From positions 1 to 10,064 of the forward strand of contig JAVBUZ010000144.1 in assembly GCA_031554725.1 (NCBI GenBank): a DNA stretch of 10,064 nucleotides, read 5' to 3'. The notes under the pieces were generated by a model. The model saw nothing but the letters and a program-made list of their open reading frames with translations. It ran no database searches and had not been told where the DNA came from. The DNA comes from JAVBUZ01 sp031554725 (GTDB taxonomy: Bacteria > Bacillota > Clostridia > Lachnospirales > Lachnospiraceae). The number at the start of each line of letters is the position of its first letter. Position 1 is the stretch's first letter. Positions 6,021 to 10,064 of this stretch are shown here, piece after piece. Position numbers and translations under genes: made by a program.

Positions 6021-8555
6021 ATGAAAAAGAAATGGGTTTTGCCAAGTGGAATAAGAGTGTTTTTTTGTATGCTACAGCATATAACAGCAGTCCTAATAGC
6101 AGTATTTTTAGTGGTAGCAATTATTGCAACAGTAGTTCCAATTAATAGTGATGATGGAGTGGAATATTGTTTTATTCATCCATTTGTTGATCCAGCAGAA
6201 TTTGAGGAAAGTTACATTTTTAACAAGATGCTAGAGCGAGATGTAAATAGCGCCCTAACATATATAAGACTACAGATGGATACGTCAATAGTAAGCCGAG
6301 TAGGAGCAATGAATTTTGAAGTTCCCGTTAATGTAATGGAGTATGCGAATGGAGATTTAGGAGGAATTTATAGTGACCTAAGCGTAGAATATAGCTCCAA
6401 GGATTTGCAACGCTGGTATGATGAAGGAACGACCTACCATAATGCGAAATTTACTAGTAAAGAGGCATTTGTTCATTATTTTAGTGAAAATGAAACATTA
6501 ACCTTTGAGGAAATAATTGCATTATTTGACCTTTATAATATTTCTTATTATGAAATAAACTTCACCTCTTATTATGAGATATATATAGAAATGCTAAACG
6601 ATATGTATTTATCATCTGGTAAGAAGACAATAGAGGATGTGGCTAACAGCTGGGAGGACTATATTTTACTAGTTACTAGTCTACAAGATAGCATTAAACG
6701 TATCGGAATAGAAGTAAAGGAATATGTGCAACTTAGAGACTATTTCAAGGAAATGAAAAATATAAGCTTTGGTTATGAAGTAGAAGTCAATCCATATAAT
6801 GGCATAGGGATAAGTATCTCAAGCTCGGAGTTTTCGCAGAACAGCTTAGAGGAATGCTACTCATCTGGTGGTAGATATATTTATTATGACTCCACAACAG
6901 GCATCATGAATCATAATACAAATGTTCATGGAAGCGTTATATATAATCAAATTGAAAATTTTAATGTAGGAGGCTTTGGCCATGTTAAGTTTTGGCTTAG
7001 AATTGATACCACCTACCCAGAAGATGATTATTACGCACAGGCAAATTGGGCTTATGATGGAAGAACAAAATCCTTAGAAGCCTTTGCAGGTGCAGCTATA
7101 GCAGCGGTGATATGGTTGATACTTATGATATTTAATAGCTTTATGACTGGAAGAAGGAAGGATGAGGAAGGTAATTTCTACATTCACCTAAATCTTTGGG
7201 ACAGAATGATTACGGAAGTAGCACTGGTAATGTCTGTAGGAATTGGCGTAGCGTATATTATGGGCAGCTATTTGGTAGCCATAGAGATACCTTATAGGAG
7301 CTGGATTATGTATAGTGGAGATCAGTGGCTACTATATACCACTATAATTGGTTTGGCAACTTTAGGTAGTATTCTATTCTCATCTATTCTTAATAGCTTT
7401 ATACGTAGAATAAAAGGACATAACCTAATAAAGAATAGCTTCTGCTACTATATTTGTGCCATGATTAGGAAACTTTACAAGGACATAAAGAAAATGACAG
7501 TATCTGTGTATCGACACAGTCCAATAATGGGAAGAAATATTTTACTATATGTAGCCTTTGTTGTGATGAATATTATATTTGGTTATGGCATTGTGTATAG
7601 CCTAGTCTACAGTTATATGTCTGAATATATGTTTACAGCATTTATACTAACTTTGCTATTGCTGGGAGCAGATGGCTTTATTGGCTATTTGATTCTTATG
7701 AATATCTTAGCTAGAAAGAAGATTTTAGAGGGTGTTAAGAAAATTAGCACAGGAGACACCAATAGTAAGGTAAATACAGAGGGTATGCGTGGCGAAAATA
7801 AAGAAATGGCTGAGGCTGTAAATAGTATTGGCGAAGGCATAAAAGTGGCAGTAGAAACTAGTATGAGAGATGAACGTCTAAAAGCAGAGCTTATAACAAA
7901 CGTGTCTCATGATATAAAAACTCCACTTACCTCTATTATTAACTATGTGGATTTATTAAAGCGAGAAAATATTGAAGAAGAGCCAATAAAAGGCTACATT
8001 GAAGTGCTTGAGTCCAAATCCCAACGTTTAAAACAGCTTACAGATGATTTAGTTGAAGCCTCAAAGGTTTCTTCTGGTAATGTAGTTTTAAATATGGAAA
8101 AAATAGACCTGTCAGAGCTATTAAAGCAGGCAGTGGGAGAGTTTTCAGAGAAATTTGACACAAAGAAATTGCAGGTAATTGAAAACTTTGAACAGCCTCC
8201 ACATATCATTTATGCGGATTCCAGACATACCTTTAGAGTAATTGAAAACTTATTTAATAACATTTATAAGTATGCTATGGAAGGCACTAGGGTATATATT
8301 GAGATTAAAAAAGTTGAGACTGAAGACATGCAAATTATGCTTTCTGTGAAGAATATTTCAGCTCTTCCGTTAAACATCAAACCAGAGGAATTAACTGAGC
8401 GCTTTATTAGAGGAGAAGAATCCAGAACCACAGAGGGAAGTGGACTTGGTTTATCCATTGCCAAGAGCCTAACAGAAATTCAAAATGGTAAGTTTAAAAT
8501 TGAGCTAGATGGAGATTTGTTTAAAGTAGTTATCCTTTTTAGAGAGGACAACTAA
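6021..8555 (+). CDS. Membrane sensor histidine kinase with large extracytoplasmic domain
   Basis: Sensor partner of the preceding regulator, 844 residues, roughly twice the size of a typical kinase. Predicted by eye: one membrane segment at about 20-40, a tyrosine-rich external domain at about 41-350 that I do not recognise, then five more segments at about 352-373, 397-420, 437-460, 505-530 and 536-562. This topology leaves the kinase in the cytoplasm. A HAMP-like linker (about 563-615) precedes the dimerisation domain with NVSHDIKTPLTS, phosphoacceptor His630. In the ATPase domain the N box is IENLFNNIYKYA (741-752) and the G2 box EGSGLGLSIAKS (805-816). The usual DxGxG (G1) box is replaced by VKNISALPLNI (777-786), a form I have seen in other Clostridia kinases of this type. 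The start at 6021 is supported by AAAGGAG (6008-6014), 6 nt upstream; an in-frame TTG at 5979 lies inside the regulator gene. The stimulus is unknown. Confidence 0.93.
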   Translation: MKKKWVLPSGIRVFFCMLQHITAVLIAVFLVVAIIATVVPINSDDGVEYCFIHPFVDPAEFEESYIFNKMLERDVNSALTYIRLQMDTSIVSRVGAMNFEVPVNVMEYANGDLGGIYSDLSVEYSSKDLQRWYDEGTTYHNAKFTSKEAFVHYFSENETLTFEEIIALFDLYNISYYEINFTSYYEIYIEMLNDMYLSSGKKTIEDVANSWEDYILLVTSLQDSIKRIGIEVKEYVQLRDYFKEMKNISFGYEVEVNPYNGIGISISSSEFSQNSLEECYSSGGRYIYYDSTTGIMNHNTNVHGSVIYNQIENFNVGGFGHVKFWLRIDTTYPEDDYYAQANWAYDGRTKSLEAFAGAAIAAVIWLILMIFNSFMTGRRKDEEGNFYIHLNLWDRMITEVALVMSVGIGVAYIMGSYLVAIEIPYRSWIMYSGDQWLLYTTIIGLATLGSILFSSILNSFIRRIKGHNLIKNSFCYYICAMIRKLYKDIKKMTVSVYRHSPIMGRNILLYVAFVVMNIIFGYGIVYSLVYSYMSEYMFTAFILTLLLLGADGFIGYLILMNILARKKILEGVKKISTGDTNSKVNTEGMRGENKEMAEAVNSIGEGIKVAVETSMRDERLKAELITNVSHDIKTPLTSIINYVDLLKRENIEEEPIKGYIEVLESKSQRLKQLTDDLVEASKVSSGNVVLNMEKIDLSELLKQAVGEFSEKFDTKKLQVIENFEQPPHIIYADSRHTFRVIENLFNNIYKYAMEGTRVYIEIKKVETEDMQIMLSVKNISALPLNIKPEELTERFIRGEESRTTEGSGLGLSIAKSLTEIQNGKFKIELDGDLFKVVILFREDN

Positions 8556-8556
8556 T

Positions 8557-8724
8557 ATGAAATCAAGAGGGGGTTTGCTTGTTTCTATTATAGACGAAGG
8601 CAGATGCATTTATTCAAAAAGTACATGGGATGGAGAAACAAAAACCTTACTGAAGGATTTCTACAAAATCATGACCACCCGTTTGACGGGTGGTCATGAT
8701 TTTTTGAGGTGGGCACAATTTTAA
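8557..8724 (+). CDS. Doubtful 55-codon ORF after the histidine kinase
   Basis: An ATG one base after the kinase stop opens 55 codons starting MKSRGGLLVSIIDEGRCIYS and ending LRWAQF. An AGAGAGG (8540-8546) lies 10 nt upstream, a loose spacing. I do not recognise the product. Its last third is encoded by the terminator hairpin itself (KIMTTRLTGGHDF), which argues that the ORF is chance or a decayed remnant rather than a gene. It is listed only because it fills an otherwise gene-free stretch. Confidence 0.15.
   Translation: MKSRGGLLVSIIDEGRCIYSKSTWDGETKTLLKDFYKIMTTRLTGGHDFLRWAQF
8665..8705 (+). terminator. Rho-independent terminator of the two-component operon
   Basis: A perfect 17-bp stem pairs AAAATCATGACCACCCG (8665-8681) with CGGGTGGTCATGATTTT (8687-8703) around a TTTGA loop, and six T's (8700-8705) end it. 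It lies 110 nt after the kinase stop. Because the stem is flanked by A's on one side and T's on the other, it could also act on the - strand as a backup stop for prs transcripts. The long perfect palindrome is stronger than termination needs and may be a dispersed repeat. Confidence 0.88.
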
Positions 8725-8745
8725 TTGTATCATAACGCGCGAACC

Positions 8746-8785
8746 AAAAAAACCATTTAAGGAGAATCGTTTACGATTCTCTTAA
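8746..8785 (-). terminator. Rho-independent terminator of prs
   Basis: Read on the - strand, TTAAGAGAATCG (8785-8774), loop TAAA, and CGATTCTC plus TTAA (8769-8757, one bulged base at 8761) form a 12-bp stem. After four bases (ATGG) comes a run of seven T's (8752-8746). It lies about 26 nt after the prs stop, the right place for its terminator. Confidence 0.7.
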
Positions 8786-8786
8786 C

Positions 8787-8806
8787 GTGCCGACGCCGGT
8801 CGGCAC
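8787..8806 (-). repeat. GC-rich hairpin directly after prs
   Basis: GTGCCGAC (8787-8794) and GTCGGCAC (8799-8806) form a perfect 8-bp stem with a GCCG loop, only 4 nt after the prs stop codon. No T run follows in either direction, so it is not a terminator alone. It may protect the prs mRNA 3' end or work with the adjacent terminator. Its GC content is far above the surroundings. Confidence 0.6.
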
Positions 8807-8810
8807 AATT

Positions 8811-10007
8811 TTAGTCTTCGTCATCAAAACGGGTGTGGTTATTGTAGGCATCAAGGATGCTGTGTATTTTTTCTGTAGTAGCGAGAGTGTTTGAAAGTGA
8901 TACATCATGGTTCATAAAGTCGATGATGGAAGCGACAAATTTACTCATATCAGCTTCTACAAAATAAGGCTTATCAGAGATGTTAGGAGGAAGATAGGTT
9001 AGGTTTGTTGTAATAACCCTATCAAAATGTCCTTCTTCATATGCTTTATCAAAAGCAGCTAAACCATTGGTGAAAAGACCAAAGGTACAACAGATAAATA
9101 CGCGTTTGGCACCCATTCCTTTTAACTGTTTTGCTGTATCTAGCATACTTTCGCCAGAGGAAATCATATCGTCAATAATAATAATGTCTTTGCCGTGAAG
9201 ATCCGCACCTAAAAATTCATGGGCAACAATCGGATTTTTTCCATTTACAATGGTAGAGTAGTCGCGACGCTTATAAAACATACCTGTATCAACACCTAAA
9301 ACAGAAGCAAAGTAAATTGCACGATCTAAAGCTCCTTCATCTGGGCTAATAACAAGCAGATGATCTTTATCTACCGCTAAATCGTCCTCTGCATTTAAAA
9401 GAGCTTTCAAGAACTGGTAAGGTGGTGTAAAGTTATCAAAACCATTTAAAGGAGTAGAGTTTTGTACCCTAGGATCATGAGCATCAAAGGTAACAAAGCT
9501 GCTAACTCCCATAGAATATAATTCATCTAACATAAAAGCACAATCTAGAGATTCACGTCCACTACGTTTGTGCTGTCTTCCTTCATAAAGAAATGGCATA
9601 ATTACGTTAATACGTCTTGCTTTTCCTTGGCAAGCAGCAATAACACGTTTTAAATCTTGATAATGGTCATCTGGTGACATGTGATTGGTATAACCATTTG
9701 CCTCATAGGTAAGGCTATGATTGCATACATCTGTAATGATAAAGAGATCTTTTCCACGAACAGATTCACGAAAAACAGCTTTCCCTTCACCGCTACCAAA
9801 GCGAGGACATTCAACTGCTGCTAAATAGCTGTCTTCAATGTAACCATGGAACGCAGGATCACTTTTTACTTTGTCATTTTTTATATCTTTTCTGAAATGA
9901 GTAAGGTATTCATTAACCTTGTTTCCGATTTTCTCAGAAGAAGGTAATGCAACGATTTTTAAAGGGGCAACTGGCATTGCATTTTCCAGTTCACGTAGAT
10001 TGGGCAT
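8811..10007 (-). CDS. prs: Ribose-phosphate pyrophosphokinase (PRPP synthetase), long divergent form
   Basis: Makes 5-phosphoribosyl 1-diphosphate from ribose 5-phosphate and ATP in the cytoplasm, feeding purine, pyrimidine, NAD, histidine and tryptophan synthesis. The product has 398 residues, against about 315 for classical bacterial Prs. Family landmarks in order: RFGSGEGKAVFRESVRGKD (69-87; usual form RFSDGE), the flexible-loop region YEGRQHKRSGRES (141-153; usual form YARQDRK), FDAHDPR with Asp175 and His177 (174-180), SPDEGALDRA (221-230), the catalytic KRR (246-248), and the PRPP-binding loop IIIIDDMISSGESM (275-288). Extra sequence lies in the N-terminal 65 residues, around 96-115 and at the C-terminus. 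The ATG whose complement is 10005-10007 is chosen because GGAGG (complement of 10013-10017) is 5 nt upstream; a GTG four codons earlier overlaps that site. It is convergent with the two-component operon and monocistronic within this window. Confidence 0.94.
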   Translation of the reverse strand: MPNLRELENAMPVAPLKIVALPSSEKIGNKVNEYLTHFRKDIKNDKVKSDPAFHGYIEDSYLAAVECPRFGSGEGKAVFRESVRGKDLFIITDVCNHSLTYEANGYTNHMSPDDHYQDLKRVIAACQGKARRINVIMPFLYEGRQHKRSGRESLDCAFMLDELYSMGVSSFVTFDAHDPRVQNSTPLNGFDNFTPPYQFLKALLNAEDDLAVDKDHLLVISPDEGALDRAIYFASVLGVDTGMFYKRRDYSTIVNGKNPIVAHEFLGADLHGKDIIIIDDMISSGESMLDTAKQLKGMGAKRVFICCTFGLFTNGLAAFDKAYEEGHFDRVITTNLTYLPPNISDKPYFVEADMSKFVASIIDFMNHDVSLSNTLATTEKIHSILDAYNNHTRFDDED

Positions 10008-10012
10008 AAGTT

Positions 10013-10031
10013 CCTCCACAGTTTTACTATA
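10013..10031 (-). promoter_or_regulatory. Ribosome binding site and possible -10 of prs
   Basis: On the - strand, TATAGT (10031-10026) is one base from the -10 consensus, and GGAGG (10017-10013) follows. The implied 5' leader is very short, about 13 nt. No good -35 is seen 17 bp upstream (TTTCTT there), so the promoter part is weak; the ribosome binding site is clear and fixes the prs start. Confidence 0.4.
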
Positions 10032-10064
10032 ATGTATCTAGAAATTTTAAGAAATTTGACGTAT

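Larger units (their letters stand above)
8708..8813. repeat. 16-bp direct repeat pair, 90 bp apart, bracketing the prs terminator region
   Basis: GGTGGGCACAATTTTA (8708-8723) and GGTCGGCACAATTTTA (8798-8813) match at 15 of 16 bases and are offset by exactly 90 bp. The right copy includes the prs stop codon. Between them are the prs terminator hairpin and most of a GC-rich hairpin. The left copy also starts a short palindrome, ACAATTTTAATTGT (8715-8728). Possible origins are a tandem duplication, or a small inserted element with a target duplication; no transposase or matching terminal inverted repeats are seen. Confidence 0.6.

Noticed and set aside
8556..8810. CRISPR array, tRNA or riboswitch in the repeat-rich intergenic region
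   Set aside because: Only two copies of one repeat with no spacer series, no cloverleaf or T-loop, and the hairpins are explained as terminators of convergent genes.
10008..10019. prs starting at the GTG four codons upstream
   Set aside because: That codon overlaps the ribosome binding site; the ATG at 10007 is correctly spaced from GGAGG.

Overview
The window is AT-rich and carries Firmicutes-style ribosome binding sites (GGAGG/AGGAGG 4-8 nt before most starts). The order rbgA(ylqF) - lepB - rnhB - ylqG-like - ylqH-like - yraN follows the Bacillus/Clostridium rnhB neighbourhood, where ylqF-rnhB-ylqG-ylqH are adjacent in B. subtilis. The long, divergent PRPP synthetase and the six-helix histidine kinase point to class Clostridia, probably the Lachnospiraceae or a close relative. 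That placement is inference; there is no rRNA or other phylogenetic marker in the window.

Layout. (1) From the left edge to 5228, one densely packed + strand gene cluster, probably a single operon: the 3' part of the ribosome-assembly GTPase rbgA, signal peptidase I (lepB, overlapping rbgA by 4 nt), ribonuclease HII (rnhB), a 559-residue FliK/YlqG-like protein, a 93-residue orphan FlhB C-terminal-domain protein (YlqH-like), a yraN endonuclease-like gene broken by two in-frame stop codons, and pgeF (laccase-domain purine nucleoside phosphorylase). (2) An 83-nt gap with TTAATA direct repeats leads to a two-component system: an OmpR-family response regulator and an 844-residue histidine kinase with a large extracytoplasmic domain. 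(3) A 255-nt convergent intergenic region holds a perfect 17-bp terminator hairpin for the + strand, two hairpins serving the - strand, and a 16-bp direct repeat exactly 90 bp apart. (4) prs (PRPP synthetase) fills the rest on the - strand, with its ribosome binding site and a possible promoter at the right edge.

How they work together. The first cluster is housekeeping: ribosome maturation, protein export processing, removal of RNA from DNA, and purine salvage. Inside it sits a pair related to flagellar export switch partners (FliK-like and FlhB-C-like), but no other flagellar gene is visible. The two-component system is a self-contained sensory module with no evident target gene nearby. prs supplies PRPP for nucleotide, histidine and tryptophan synthesis and is transcribed convergently.

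I do not see CRISPR arrays, tRNA/rRNA genes, transposases, phage genes or an obvious new multi-gene system. The points most worth a second look are the doubly nonsense-mutated yraN, the orphan FliK/FlhB-like pair, the unrecognised sensor domain and atypical ATP-lid region of the kinase, and the repeat-rich intergenic region before prs.
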